Notes: generated by a model from the letters alone, not told the origin. 37,384 nucleotides of DNA from Novosphingobium sp. B 225 (GCF_002198665.1 NZ_MWLM01000066.1:9266-46649), one strand, 5' to 3'; counted from the first letter of the stretch, positions 23,807 to 36,428 are shown. Numbers and translations are program-made.

Positions 23807-26173
23807 ATGACCAAGCACACCATCCGCCGTGTCCTGCTGGCCAGTGCCTGCAGTTTCGCCGTTTCCGCGCCCGCCTTTGCGCAGGCTGCGGACGAAGCAG
23901 CCGACACCAACGAAATCGTCGTTACCGCGCAGAACCGCACCCAGAACGTCAACGACGTGCCGATCGCGATTGACGTGATCAGCCAGGAACAGCTGGCCGC
24001 ATCCGGTTTTGGCGGGATGAATGATATCGCCAAGATATCTCCGGTGGTTCAGCTCAACCAGGATCAGGGCACCGTCAAGGTCACGGTTCGCGGCGTCGGC
24101 ACCTCGTCCAACGATGAAGCCCAGGACACCTCGGTGGTGGTCAATATTGACGGGGAATACGTCAACCGTCCGAACGTCCTTGGCATCGCCATGTTCGATA
24201 TTGACCGGGTAGAAGTGCTGCGCGGTCCCCAGGGGACGCTTTATGGCCGCAATTCGACCGGCGGCGCGATCAACTTCATTACCCGCAAGGCCGGTAACGA
24301 TTTCGGGATCAATGCCACGGCCAGCTATGGCAACTACAACGCACTGCGCCTTGATGGTGGCGTCGATCTGCCGCTCAGCGGCATGGGCGGCCTGCGCGTT
24401 GCCGGGTTCTATGAAGAGCGTGACGGCTATGTCAGCCATCCAGCCCGGGCCGCGTTCGGTCCGTTCCCCGCTTTTGGCGGCGGCCGGTCGGATGACAATC
24501 AGTCCTGGGGTGGTCGCGCCTCGCTGCGGCTTGACCCGACCGACGCCCTGTCGATCAGCCTTTCGGGCGAATATGCCCGCCGCGAATTCACGCCGCAGGC
24601 TTTCGCTGCGGTTGATCTCAACGGCGCTGGCAATGGTGGCGGGGCCGGATGCCTGAACACGGGCTATGTGCGCGTTGCACCAGCTTACACCCAGACCCTG
24701 TGCTCGCCGCGCAACACCAACTTCCTGTCCACGATCAATCGCGCCAACTTCGCCGCCCCCGGCTTTGGTCTGGGGGTTGTGGGTGAAGATACCTATGCGG
24801 TGCGCGGCCGGATTGCCTATGAAATCAGCGATGCAGCAACCCTGACCTATACTGGCGGGTTCCGGAGCTATTCGGGTGACGAAGACAGCTATCGCACTCT
24901 GCCAATCTCGTACCGGTCTTACACCTTTATGGATGAAGCCCGGACCCACAGCCACGAACTGCGCCTGAACGGCCAGATCGGCGGTGTGATCTATCAGGTC
25001 GGCGGCTTCTATTTCCGCGAAAAGCAGGACCGTGAAAGCGGGTTCATGCTGCCGATCGGTCCAAATGGCACGTTCCTGTCCTATTTCGGCCGCGACGTGA
25101 CCAGCGAAAGCCGGTCCCTGTTCGGTCAGGTCGAAGTGCCACTGGGCGAAACGCTGACCGCCGTGGGCGGCCTGCGCTATACCGATAGTGATCGCAAGGC
25201 GATCTATCGCAATGCCTCGCCGTTCGGGGCAGGCCCGCCGGATTCGACCCTGTTCAACGCAGGCCCGGCCCGCAAGGCGTTCTCGGCGATGCGTTATCTG
25301 GTGACGCTCAATCTCAACCCTGCGCGGGAAGATAAAGTCACCTGGCTGGCGGGGCTGAACTACAAGCCCAATTCAGACACGCTGGTCTTCATCAAGGCGT
25401 CAACCGGATTCAAGGCCGGCGGGTTCGATTCGATTGGCGCTTATCGCCCGGAAACCAATACGGCGATCGAAGCTGGCTGGAAGCAAAGCTTCGGTCCGGC
25501 CGGGCAGCACCAGTTCAACCTTGGCGCGTTCCACTATGATTATAAGGACCTGCAGGTATCGGTGCTGCTGGATACCACGGTGGGCGGCCAGACTTTCAAC
25601 GCTGGCAAGGCGAAGATCTGGGGCATCGAAGCGTCGGCCGATTTTGAGCTGAGCGACAACGACAACTTCCACGCTTCGGTCAACTATCTCAACGCCGAAT
25701 ACAAACAGCTGCTGGCCCAGTTCAACGTCTATACCGTGCCGGGCACCGGGGCGGACGTGAACGGCGTGGGCGATCTCGACCCGACTACGCCGGGCGTGCA
25801 GCAGCCGAACTTTGCGGGCAACCGTCCGGCTTTCTCGCCGCAATGGGTGATCACCATGGGCTATGACCATGTGTTCGACATGGGCAGCGCCGGCACGTTG
25901 ACTGCCAGTGCCAATACGACTTTCAAGAGTTCGTATTTCACCGATTTCTACAACAACCGCGATGGCCGGCAGAGCGCATTCTCACAATCCGACCTCAGCC
26001 TGACCTACAAGCCCGAAAACGGGAAATTCACCGTCCAGGGGTTCGCCCGCAATCTGGAAAACAACCGTCCGCTGACTTACGGTAGCTTTGTGTCGGCTGG
26101 TCCGGACGATATCTTCAACTGGCAGTTCGGCGCGCCGCGCACTTACGGGGTGCGGGTGTCGGTCGACTTCTAG
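23807..26173 (+). CDS. TonB-dependent outer-membrane receptor
   Basis: A 788-residue outer-membrane transporter. The signal peptide ends after APAFA (residue about 25). A TonB box-like EIVVTAQNR follows at about 36-44. The plug domain runs from about 50 to 165 with the motifs VEVLRGPQGTLYGRNSTGGAINFITRK. The remaining 620 residues form the beta-barrel and end in RVSVDF with the terminal Phe needed for outer-membrane insertion. It would import a large or scarce substrate with energy from TonB/ExbBD, plausibly the intact plant glycoside. It is a single-gene unit: an operator-like promoter region stands before it and a hairpin-T terminator after it. No SusD-like partner gene is present, in line with Proteobacteria. 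Confidence 0.93.
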   Translation: MTKHTIRRVLLASACSFAVSAPAFAQAADEAADTNEIVVTAQNRTQNVNDVPIAIDVISQEQLAASGFGGMNDIAKISPVVQLNQDQGTVKVTVRGVGTSSNDEAQDTSVVVNIDGEYVNRPNVLGIAMFDIDRVEVLRGPQGTLYGRNSTGGAINFITRKAGNDFGINATASYGNYNALRLDGGVDLPLSGMGGLRVAGFYEERDGYVSHPARAAFGPFPAFGGGRSDDNQSWGGRASLRLDPTDALSISLSGEYARREFTPQAFAAVDLNGAGNGGGAGCLNTGYVRVAPAYTQTLCSPRNTNFLSTINRANFAAPGFGLGVVGEDTYAVRGRIAYEISDAATLTYTGGFRSYSGDEDSYRTLPISYRSYTFMDEARTHSHELRLNGQIGGVIYQVGGFYFREKQDRESGFMLPIGPNGTFLSYFGRDVTSESRSLFGQVEVPLGETLTAVGGLRYTDSDRKAIYRNASPFGAGPPDSTLFNAGPARKAFSAMRYLVTLNLNPAREDKVTWLAGLNYKPNSDTLVFIKASTGFKAGGFDSIGAYRPETNTAIEAGWKQSFGPAGQHQFNLGAFHYDYKDLQVSVLLDTTVGGQTFNAGKAKIWGIEASADFELSDNDNFHASVNYLNAEYKQLLAQFNVYTVPGTGADVNGVGDLDPTTPGVQQPNFAGNRPAFSPQWVITMGYDHVFDMGSAGTLTASANTTFKSSYFTDFYNNRDGRQSAFSQSDLSLTYKPENGKFTVQGFARNLENNRPLTYGSFVSAGPDDIFNWQFGAPRTYGVRVSVDF

Positions 26174-26195
26174 GTCTGGATTGGAATGAGGGGGG

Positions 26196-26228
26196 AAGGG
26201 GTGACCTGCGCGTCGCCCCTTTTCTCGT
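26196..26228 (+). terminator. Rho-independent terminator of the receptor gene
   Basis: A stem of ten base pairs (AAGGGGTGAC at 26196-26205 against GTCGCCCCTT at 26212-26221, with one G-T pair) and a six-base loop is followed by TTCTCGTTTTC. It begins 22 bases after the receptor stop codon. Confidence 0.8.
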
Positions 26229-26299
26229 TTTCAGGCGACGATCAGCCACGGCCTGGCAGCAGCGATCATCGCACGGGCAGCGGTGCAATTGGGAGAGTG

Positions 26300-27223
26300 A
26301 TGATGAAGCGAGTGCCCGGAATTGTCGCCGCACTGGCTCTGCTGGCCATGCCGCTTTGCGCCGCCGCACAGCCGGTATCAGTGCCGACCAAGGCCCCGGC
26401 CGAACCGGGCGCGATCCCGCTGTATGGTGACCAGACCCCAGGTTCGGCCAGCAGCGAGGTCTGGGGGCTGATGGGCGGCAGAGTGCTGGGCGTGCGCAAC
26501 GTTACCCGACCCACGCTGACCCCGGTGCTGCCCGCGCGCGGCAAGGCAAACGGCGCGGCGGTGGTGGTCGCGCCGGGTGGAGCATTCATGGGGCTGGCGA
26601 TCGATCACGAGGGTTGGCAGGTCGCCCGTGCGCTGGCTGCGCGCGGGATCACTGCTTTCGTGCTGAAGTACCGCCTGATCCAGACCCCGGTGGCCGAGGC
26701 CGAGGCCGGTAAGTTCATGGGCGCAATGCTGATGAAGGAAATCGGCCACCCGATGGAGGGCGAACTGCTGAAGCAGAGCAAGGCCCCCGAAGACGCCCGC
26801 ACCGCGCTGGCCATGGTCCGCGCCAATGCCGCGAAGTGGGGGATCGATCCCAGGCGCGTCGGGATCATCGGTTTTTCGGCCGGGGCGATGACTTCGCGCC
26901 GGGTCGCGCTGGATGCCCCGGCGGGCGAGCGGCCCGATTTCGTCGGCTACATCTATGGCCCGCAAGACGCGGAGCCAGTGCCAGCCGATGCCCCGCCGCT
27001 GTTCGATGCGATTGCGCTGGATGACGGTCTGTTCCCGTCCAAGGGTTTTCCGATTGCGGCGGGCTGGCTTGCCGCCAAGCGTCCGGTCGAGATCCACGGC
27101 TATCAGACCGGTGACCACGGCTTTGGTCTGGGCAAGCCGGGCACCACCACCACGCTGCTGATTGATCAGTTCACCGCCTGGCTGGCGATGCAAGGCTTCC
27201 TCAAACCCAAGGCTGCGAAATGA
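26300..27223 (+). CDS. Secreted alpha/beta hydrolase (esterase-like), copy 2
   Basis: A 307-residue paralogue of the protein at 5389-6255. It has a signal peptide (cleavage near AAAQ, residue 24), oxyanion motif PGGAF at 92-96, nucleophile Ser193 in GFSAG, acid Asp241 or Asp242, and base His273 in GDHGFG. The two copies share the segment ALAARG-x-TAFVLKYR and the tail GTT-x4-IDQ. The likely role is periplasmic ester cleavage, such as deacylation of decorated glycosides. The start is ATG 26300 (a double ATG) with GGGAGAG three bases upstream; the frame is open from 26186 but that part overlaps the terminator. It precedes a GH106 gene by 147 bp, which links ester removal with rhamnose removal. 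Confidence 0.85.
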   Translation: MMKRVPGIVAALALLAMPLCAAAQPVSVPTKAPAEPGAIPLYGDQTPGSASSEVWGLMGGRVLGVRNVTRPTLTPVLPARGKANGAAVVVAPGGAFMGLAIDHEGWQVARALAARGITAFVLKYRLIQTPVAEAEAGKFMGAMLMKEIGHPMEGELLKQSKAPEDARTALAMVRANAAKWGIDPRRVGIIGFSAGAMTSRRVALDAPAGERPDFVGYIYGPQDAEPVPADAPPLFDAIALDDGLFPSKGFPIAAGWLAAKRPVEIHGYQTGDHGFGLGKPGTTTTLLIDQFTAWLAMQGFLKPKAAK

Positions 27224-27309
27224 CGCTTCCGTTTTCAGCTGATCCGTTTGCCGATGCCAGTGCCCGCGAAGTCCATGCGCTGGAGGAGGACTACGCCGCG
27301 CAGGGGTGA
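27220..27309 (+). CDS. Possible 29-residue ORF coupled to the hydrolase gene
   Basis: An ATG overlapping the hydrolase stop as ATGA opens a 29-codon frame ending at TGA 27309. The product is acidic (MTLPFSADPFADASAREVHALEEDYAAQG) and I do not recognise it. It could be the remaining 5' end of a gene that has been deleted, a small coupled peptide, or chance. The gap up to the GH106 start (27310-27370) contains only that gene's ribosome site. Confidence 0.3.
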   Translation: MTLPFSADPFADASAREVHALEEDYAAQG

Positions 27310-27370
27310 AAGTTGGCACCCGGGATCGCCAGATCCCAGGGCCTGACGGGACTTTTCGGGAGAGAAGACA

Positions 27371-30706
<3,336 letters not shown>

Positions 30707-30708
30707 TC

Positions 30709-30738
30709 CCGGCAAATCGATAGGCTGGGATTTGCCGG
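30709..30738 (+). other. Hairpin after the GH106 gene
   Basis: A perfect ten-base stem (CCGGCAAATC at 30709-30718 and GATTTGCCGG at 30729-30738) with a ten-base loop begins three bases after the GH106 stop codon. No T-run follows, so it may be an mRNA-stabilising or attenuating hairpin rather than a full terminator. The remaining bases up to the next gene hold its ribosome site only. Confidence 0.5.
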
Positions 30739-30832
30739 ATCGAAATTGCCATTCCTGTCTGTTCGCTCGCCAAAAGGCCTGATAAGCCTTGCGCGATACA
30801 GCGCGGAATCAAGCCGCGCGGGGGAGAATGGG

Positions 30833-32122
30833 ATGCCTGCACCTGCCGACAATCGCCGGTCGATCTATTGGGCAAGCGTGCTTGCGCTGTTCACTGCCGC
30901 GCTGGCCAATTCGCTGCGGGTGGGGGCATCGGGAGCGATGCAGACCGCCTTGCTCGATCCGATCGACCCCGATCATTCGGGCGAGATGATCGGCACCGTG
31001 CTGGGCAGTTCGTTCCTCGGCTTCGCGCTCAGCCTGCTGGTGATTTCGCCCCTGCTGGACCGGATCGGCGCGAAAAAGGTGATCCTGTTCGCGTCCGCCT
31101 GCTTCGTGGCCGGGCCGCTGCTGGTGCTGGCTTCGGCTTCGGCTGGCAGCTCGGTCTATCTGCTGCTTAACGTGGCGATGGTTATCTGGGGGTTCGGCTG
31201 GGGCGCGACCGAAGGCTCGGTCAATCCGCTGATCACCACGCTCTATCCCGATGACAAGACTGGCAAGCTCAACAGCCTGCACGCCTGGTGGCCGTTCGGA
31301 CTGATCCTGGGCGGGCTGGCCAGTGTGGTTCTGTTCAAGCAGTTCGCCTTTGACTGGCGCGTGGCGATTGCCATTCCGATCCTGCCCGGCGCCGCGCTGG
31401 CGCTGATGGCCTCGCGGCTGGACTTCCCGCAAACCGAAAGTGCTGCGCAAGGGGTCAGCTTCAACGAAATGCTGGCCGAACCGTTCAAGCGCCCGTTCTT
31501 CTGGGTGTTCTTCGCCATCATGTTCCTGACCGCCTCGACCGAGCTGGCGCCGGGGGCCTGGGTCGACGTGACGCTCAGCGAGACGGTGGGCATGCCGGGG
31601 ATCCTGGTGCTGGTCTATGTCAGCGCGATCATGTTCGTGATGCGGCACTTTGCCGGGCCGCTGGAACACCGTTTTTCCGATATGGGCCTGCTGTGGTTCT
31701 GCACCGTGCCTGCCGCGATCGGGCTATACCTGCTGAGCACCGCCAACAGCCCGGTCACCGCGCTGGTCGCCGCGACGCTATGGGCCTTCGGGGTGTGCTT
31801 CATGTGGCCGACCATGCTGGCCGCCGTATCGCGCCGGTTCCCGCGTTCGGGGCCGTGGGGGATCGGGCTGGTCGGCTTTGCGGGCGCGCTGGCGATCTAT
31901 TTCGTGCTGCCCAAGCTTGGCCAGATCTATGATCAGGCCAAGCTGGCCAAAGCCGGCGGGCAGGATGGCTTTGCCGCGCTGGCCAAGGGTTCGCCGCAGC
32001 TCCACGAAGTGCTGGCCCATGCCGCCGAAGTCTCGTTCCGCACCGTCGCGGTGATCCCGGTGGTGCTGTTCTTCGTGTTCGGCGCGGTCTGGCTGTTTGA
32101 GCGGGGCCGCAAGACCAAATGA
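30833..32122 (+). CDS. MFS transporter (429 aa)
   Basis: A twelve-helix major facilitator permease, divergent from the two others in the window. The loop 2-3 region reads LLDRIGAKKVILFASA, and the half with GATEGSVNPLITTLYPDDKTGKLNSLHAWWPFG resembles the sugar/fucose-permease-like branch of MFS. The start at 30833 has GGGGAG six bases upstream; the longer open frame from 30746 is not protein-like. Its stop overlaps the ATG of the next gene (ATGA), opening a run of five tightly coupled genes that ends with a ThuA-like protein. A sugar or keto-sugar cargo is likely from that context. Confidence 0.85.
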   Translation: MPAPADNRRSIYWASVLALFTAALANSLRVGASGAMQTALLDPIDPDHSGEMIGTVLGSSFLGFALSLLVISPLLDRIGAKKVILFASACFVAGPLLVLASASAGSSVYLLLNVAMVIWGFGWGATEGSVNPLITTLYPDDKTGKLNSLHAWWPFGLILGGLASVVLFKQFAFDWRVAIAIPILPGAALALMASRLDFPQTESAAQGVSFNEMLAEPFKRPFFWVFFAIMFLTASTELAPGAWVDVTLSETVGMPGILVLVYVSAIMFVMRHFAGPLEHRFSDMGLLWFCTVPAAIGLYLLSTANSPVTALVAATLWAFGVCFMWPTMLAAVSRRFPRSGPWGIGLVGFAGALAIYFVLPKLGQIYDQAKLAKAGGQDGFAALAKGSPQLHEVLAHAAEVSFRTVAVIPVVLFFVFGAVWLFERGRKTK

Positions 32123-32976
32123 AAGTCGGCATCAACCTGCTGCTGTGGACCGGGCACGTCACCGAAGAGCTTGCGCCGCAATTCCGCGCGCTCAAGGAAA
32201 CCGGGTTCGACGGGGTCGAGGTGCCGATTTTCGACGCTTCCGATCCCGGCCACTACGCGCGGCTGGGCAAGCTGCTGGACGATCTGGGGCTGGCGCGCAC
32301 CGTCACGACCACCATCCCCGACCCCGCGCACGATCCCACCAGCACCGATCGCGCCGCGCGGCAGGCCGGGCATGATCACCTTGCCCGCGTGGTCGATTGC
32401 TGCGCGGCGCTGGGGGCAGAGGTGCTGGCCGGGCCATGGTATCAGCCGCTCGGCGTGTTCAGCGGCACGGGCGCGAGCCAGGGCGAGCTGGAACGCTGCG
32501 CAGAGGTCCACCGCCGGATCGTTCCGCGCGCGCAGGCCGCCGGACTGACTTGCGCCCTCGAAGTGCTCAACCGGTTTGAATGCTACATGCTCAACACCGT
32601 CGATCAGGCCAGCGCCTATCTCGACCTGCTGGGCGAGCCGGGCATCGGCATCCATTTCGATACGTTCCACGCCCATATCGAGGAGCGCGACAGCGTGGCC
32701 GCCGTGACCGCCGCGTGGAACCGGGGCCAGCTGAAGCACGTCCACATCAGCGAGAACGATCGCGGGGTCCCCGGCAAGGGGCAGGCGCGGATTGCCGAGA
32801 CGATCCACGCGCTCAAGGCGCTGGGTTACGACGAGTGGCTGACGATCGAGGCGTTCGGCGGATCGGTGCCCGATCTGGCCGCCGCAACCCGGATCTGGCG
32901 GCCGTTGTTCGCCTCGGAACAGGAAGTTTACAGCGAAGGCCACCGGTATATCCGGTCGTGCTGGGAGGGAGAGTGA
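32119..32976 (+). CDS. TIM-barrel isomerase/epimerase-like protein
   Basis: A 285-residue xylose-isomerase-like TIM barrel of the tagatose/psicose 3-epimerase and hydroxypyruvate isomerase group. The metal-site segments are CALEVLNRFE (Glu), IGIHFDTFHAHIE (Asp, His), KHVHISENDRG (His) and LTIEAFGG (Glu), the arrangement of ketose 3-epimerases. No signal peptide is visible. It overlaps the upstream MFS gene by four bases and shares one base with the next start (TGATG). A 3-epimerase or isomerase acting on the 3-keto-hexose would fit the operon, which also encodes a glycoside dehydrogenase. The substrate cannot be read from sequence. Confidence 0.84.
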   Translation: MKVGINLLLWTGHVTEELAPQFRALKETGFDGVEVPIFDASDPGHYARLGKLLDDLGLARTVTTTIPDPAHDPTSTDRAARQAGHDHLARVVDCCAALGAEVLAGPWYQPLGVFSGTGASQGELERCAEVHRRIVPRAQAAGLTCALEVLNRFECYMLNTVDQASAYLDLLGEPGIGIHFDTFHAHIEERDSVAAVTAAWNRGQLKHVHISENDRGVPGKGQARIAETIHALKALGYDEWLTIEAFGGSVPDLAAATRIWRPLFASEQEVYSEGHRYIRSCWEGE

Positions 32977-33593
32977 TGATGCAAGAATTGCTGGCGATGG
33001 ACCGGCGCGGCCTGATGGCCCGGGCGCTGGTACTGCTGGGGGCGAGCGCATTGCCCGGATGCAAGGAGCTGGGCGGTTCCGCCGCCTGGAAGGAACTGTC
33101 TGCCGAGCATTTCAAGCTGCTGACCGCCTTTGCCGATACCCTGATCCCGCAGACCGACACCCCCGGCGCGGTCGCGGCGGGCGTGCCCAAGGTGCTGACC
33201 CAGATGTATCATGACTGGGCTTCGGACGAGACCCGCGAGGCCCTGACCGGCGCACTCGACCGGATCGATGCGGGCGCGCGCAAGGCCAAGGAGAAAGGCT
33301 TCACCGAACTGACCCCGGCTGAGCGCCAGACCTTTCTGGCCGCGCATGACAAGGCCGCATTGGTCGAAGTGCCGCCGCCTTCCGATGCGCCCAAGGGCAA
33401 CCCCTTCGTTCCACCCGTGTCTGTGGCCGACAATGGCTATCACAAGCTCAAGGAGCTGACGGCGGTGACCTATTACACCACCCAGGCCGCGCTGACGACC
33501 GAGCTGGCCTACGAACACGTCCCCGGCGGCTGGACCAGTTCGGTCAAGGTCACCCCAAAAACCAGACCTGCCGTCACTTTCGGAGCATTCTGA
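32976..33593 (+). CDS. Gluconate 2-dehydrogenase subunit 3-like protein (Tat lipoprotein)
   Basis: A 205-residue small subunit of a membrane GMC dehydrogenase. The N-terminus has a twin-arginine pair (MDRRGLMARA, residues 8-17) and a hydrophobic core ending in the lipobox L-P-G-C (Cys near 29), so it should be exported folded and lipid-anchored. The mature part, with FKLLTAFADTLIPQTDTPGA, matches gluconate_2-dh3 family proteins. These chaperone export of the FAD subunit and help pass electrons to the respiratory chain. The partner GMC subunit starts one base after this stop. Such pairs include bacterial glucoside 3-dehydrogenases. The first of two ATG codons is used; GGGAGGGAG lies directly before. 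Confidence 0.87.
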   Translation: MMQELLAMDRRGLMARALVLLGASALPGCKELGGSAAWKELSAEHFKLLTAFADTLIPQTDTPGAVAAGVPKVLTQMYHDWASDETREALTGALDRIDAGARKAKEKGFTELTPAERQTFLAAHDKAALVEVPPPSDAPKGNPFVPPVSVADNGYHKLKELTAVTYYTTQAALTTELAYEHVPGGWTSSVKVTPKTRPAVTFGAF

Positions 33594-33594
33594 C

Positions 33595-35286
33595 ATGGCA
33601 TTCGATGCAATTGTAATCGGTTCGGGGATGAGCGGCGGGATCGCCGCCAAGGAACTTACCGAACGCGGCCTGAAAGTGCTGGTGATCGAACGCGGCAAGA
33701 TGATCGATCCGGCCAAGGATTACATGGATCACCTGATGCCGTGGGAATTGCCCAACAACAACCAGATGCCGGAAGCCGAAGTGGCCGAACACTGGCCGAT
33801 GCAGTCGATGTGCTATGCCTTTGGTGCGGCTACGAGCAAGTTCTTCGCGAAAGACAGCGAGCAGCCGCTGTCCACACCCGAAGACAAGCCGTTCGCGTGG
33901 ATCAAGGGCGATCACCTGGGCGGGCGGTCAGTAATGTGGGGGCGGCAGACATATCGCCTGTCGGACATCGATTTCGGCGCCAATGCCAAGGACGGGCACG
34001 GGGTCGATTGGCCGATCCGCTATGCCGATCTCAAGCCCTGGTACGATCATATCGAAGAGTTTATCGGCGTTGCCGGTTCGAATGAGGGGCTGGAACAATT
34101 GCCCGATGGCAAATTCCTGCCCGCCTTCGAACTCAACGATGCCGAAAAGCAGTTCAAAGCCTCGGTCGAACAGAAATTCCCCGGCCGCAAGGTGATCTCG
34201 GGCCGGGTTGCCAATCTGTCCAAGGCGCAGCCGCAGCATGAAGAACTGGGCCGCACCAGCTGTCAGGCGCGTTCGATCTGCGAGCGTGGCTGCCGGTTCG
34301 GGGCGATGCATTCAAGCCTCACCTCATCATTGCCCGCCGCGCAGCGCACCGGCAACCTGACGATCGTGACTGATGCAATTGTCCATTCGCTGGTGCAGGA
34401 CCCCAAGACCGGGCGGATCACCTCGGTCAAAGTGATCGATGCCAAGACCAATGAAGGGCGTACCTACGAAGCGAAGCTGTTTTTCCTCAACGCTTCCACG
34501 CTGGGTTCGGCGCAGGTCCTGCTCAATTCCGCCAACGAGGCCAACCCGCGTGGGCTGGCCAATGGTTCCGATCAGGTTGGCCGCAATCTGATGGATCATA
34601 TGTACGGGCTGGCCACGGTGGCGGCATTCCCCGGGCCGGAAGACAGTTATTACCATGGCCGCCGCCCGACCGGGATCTACATCCCGCGCTTCCGCAACGT
34701 TACCGAAGCGGCGGACGGCTATGTGCGCGGCTTTGGCTATCAGGGCGGCGTTTCACGCGTCGGCTGGCGGCAGATGGCGCTCCAGCCCGGCGTGGTTGGC
34801 ACCGAAATCAAGGCCCGCGCCCATACCCTGGGCCCCTGGACGGCCATGATCGCCGGGTTTGGCGAAGTCTTGCCCAATCCGGACAACCGCATGACCTTGC
34901 ACGCCACGCGCAAGGACAAGTGGGGGATTCCCGTTCCCCATGTCGAATATGCGATCGGCCCCAATGAAAAGGCGATGATCAAGCACATCTTCGACGATGC
35001 CCGCGCCATGCTGGAAGCAGCCGGCGGACAGGTGATCCTGCAAACCAAGGAACCGGCCACCCCGGGGCTTGGCATCCACGAAATGGGCAGCGCGCGGATG
35101 GGGCTCGATCCCAAAACCTCGGTGCTGAACAAGTTCAACCAGGCGCACGAAGTGGCCAACCTGTTCATCACTGATGGTTCGGCAATGACCTCGTCCGGGT
35201 GCCAGAACCCGTCGCTGACCTATATGGCGCTGTCGGCCCGCGCGGCGGATCATGCGGTGCAGTTGCTCAAGGAAGGACAGCTGTGA
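33595..35286 (+). CDS. GMC-family FAD dehydrogenase, glucoside 3-dehydrogenase-like
   Basis: A 563-residue GMC oxidoreductase of the large branch paired with gluconate_2-dh3 subunits. The FAD motif GSGMSGG is at 8-14, with acid Glu35 after the second strand (VIERGK). HLGGRSVMWGRQTYR is at about 104-118, catalytic His495 in GIHEMGSARMG, and Asn538 in GCQNPSLTYMA. It lacks its own signal, as expected if it is carried out by the Tat signal of the small subunit. Relatives oxidise C3 of glucosides to 3-keto-glucosides, exactly the activation that the C-glycoside deglycosidases need. This makes it the strongest candidate for that step, possibly in the periplasm. Start ATG one base after the previous stop; its stop overlaps the next ATG. 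Confidence 0.88.
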   Translation: MAFDAIVIGSGMSGGIAAKELTERGLKVLVIERGKMIDPAKDYMDHLMPWELPNNNQMPEAEVAEHWPMQSMCYAFGAATSKFFAKDSEQPLSTPEDKPFAWIKGDHLGGRSVMWGRQTYRLSDIDFGANAKDGHGVDWPIRYADLKPWYDHIEEFIGVAGSNEGLEQLPDGKFLPAFELNDAEKQFKASVEQKFPGRKVISGRVANLSKAQPQHEELGRTSCQARSICERGCRFGAMHSSLTSSLPAAQRTGNLTIVTDAIVHSLVQDPKTGRITSVKVIDAKTNEGRTYEAKLFFLNASTLGSAQVLLNSANEANPRGLANGSDQVGRNLMDHMYGLATVAAFPGPEDSYYHGRRPTGIYIPRFRNVTEAADGYVRGFGYQGGVSRVGWRQMALQPGVVGTEIKARAHTLGPWTAMIAGFGEVLPNPDNRMTLHATRKDKWGIPVPHVEYAIGPNEKAMIKHIFDDARAMLEAAGGQVILQTKEPATPGLGIHEMGSARMGLDPKTSVLNKFNQAHEVANLFITDGSAMTSSGCQNPSLTYMALSARAADHAVQLLKEGQL

Positions 35287-36395
35287 TGCTGCGTTCGTTC
35301 GTTCTCGCCGCCGCCGCCGCGCTGGCTCTGCCCGGCATGGCCCAGGCCAAGGGTGCGCCGTTGCTCGATTGCCCGCTGCGCGATGCGCCCTATTCGATCG
35401 ATACGCCATTCGTGGACTTGCTGCTCAATCCGGCAGCGAAGCAGGCGGTGCAGGACGTGACCGGCAAGGATCCGACCCAGGGTCCGCCGATCTTTGTTGG
35501 CACCAAGGCCCCTACTTTTGCTGCGATTCTGACAATCAAGGAAGCATTGGCCTTCGTTGGGGGTGATCTGTCCAAGCTCCCCGCGCTCGATGCGAAATTG
35601 CGCACGATCCCGGTAACCGGTGCCGACAAAGTCGCGCGCTGTGAACGCTACGACAGTGTGGTGCCGAAGCTGACTGTGCCGAAGGGCAAGGGGCCGCGCC
35701 TGTTGCTGTTCGACAAGATCAATGGCTTTCGTGACGAACCTTCGGTCAACGCCGCGCGCGATGCCCTGACCGCGATGGCCAAGCGCCAAGGCTGGCGGAT
35801 GGCGGTGACTGACAAGGGCGGGGCGTTCAATGCCAGAACATTGGCGCAGTTCGATGCGGTGATCTGGAACAACATTTCGGGCGACGTGCTGACGCTGGGC
35901 CAGCGCAAGGCGTTCCAGCAGTTCCTGCAGAGCGGCGGCGGCTTTGTCGGCCTGCACGGCAGCGCGGGCGATCCGGTCTATTTCTGGGATTGGTATCCCG
36001 ACAAGCTGATCGGCGCGCGCTTTGCCGGGCACCCGATGGACCCGCAATTCCAGGAAGCCCGGATCGCGGTGAACAAGCAGCACCCGCTGGCGGCGAATCT
36101 GCCGGCCGAGTGGCGGATGACCGATGAGTGGTATTCCTTCAAGACCAACCCGCGCGCGGTGGGCGCGAATGTGCTGCTGACGCTGGATGAAAGCACCTAT
36201 ACCCGGGTGAGCCGGTTCGGTGAACCGCTGGACATGGGCGCAGATCACCCGCTCGCCTGGACGCAGTGTCTGGGCAAGGGCCGGATGTTCTACTCCGCAA
36301 TCGGACACCTGCCTGCGACCTATGCACAGGACCAGAACGTCACGCTGATGCGTGATGCGATTGCCTGGGCGGCGGGCAAGGGGGACTGCCGGTAG
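35286..36395 (+). CDS. Exported ThuA-like domain protein
   Basis: A 369-residue protein with a signal peptide (cleavage near AQA/K, residue 22). Residues 25-130 are an N-terminal region without a clear family. From about 135 a ThuA-like (trehalose utilisation) flavodoxin-type domain follows, with LLLFDKINGFRDE, FDAVIWNN, GGGFVGLHGS, HPL, and a final HPLAWTQCLGKGRMFYSAIGHL. ThuA-like proteins occur with 3-keto-disaccharide enzymes, but their reaction is not firmly known. It is the last gene of the five-gene run, sharing one base with the GMC gene (TGATG). A periplasmic role on the keto-sugar after oxidation by the neighbouring dehydrogenase is the simplest guess. Confidence 0.82.
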   Translation: MLRSFVLAAAAALALPGMAQAKGAPLLDCPLRDAPYSIDTPFVDLLLNPAAKQAVQDVTGKDPTQGPPIFVGTKAPTFAAILTIKEALAFVGGDLSKLPALDAKLRTIPVTGADKVARCERYDSVVPKLTVPKGKGPRLLLFDKINGFRDEPSVNAARDALTAMAKRQGWRMAVTDKGGAFNARTLAQFDAVIWNNISGDVLTLGQRKAFQQFLQSGGGFVGLHGSAGDPVYFWDWYPDKLIGARFAGHPMDPQFQEARIAVNKQHPLAANLPAEWRMTDEWYSFKTNPRAVGANVLLTLDESTYTRVSRFGEPLDMGADHPLAWTQCLGKGRMFYSAIGHLPATYAQDQNVTLMRDAIAWAAGKGDCR

Positions 36396-36428
36396 GGCGC
36401 GTGCGTACTTAGTCACACGCTCAAAAGA

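Noticed and set aside
30709..30738. Hairpin after GH106 as an intrinsic terminator
   Set aside because: The stem is perfect but no T-run follows, so it is listed only as a hairpin.
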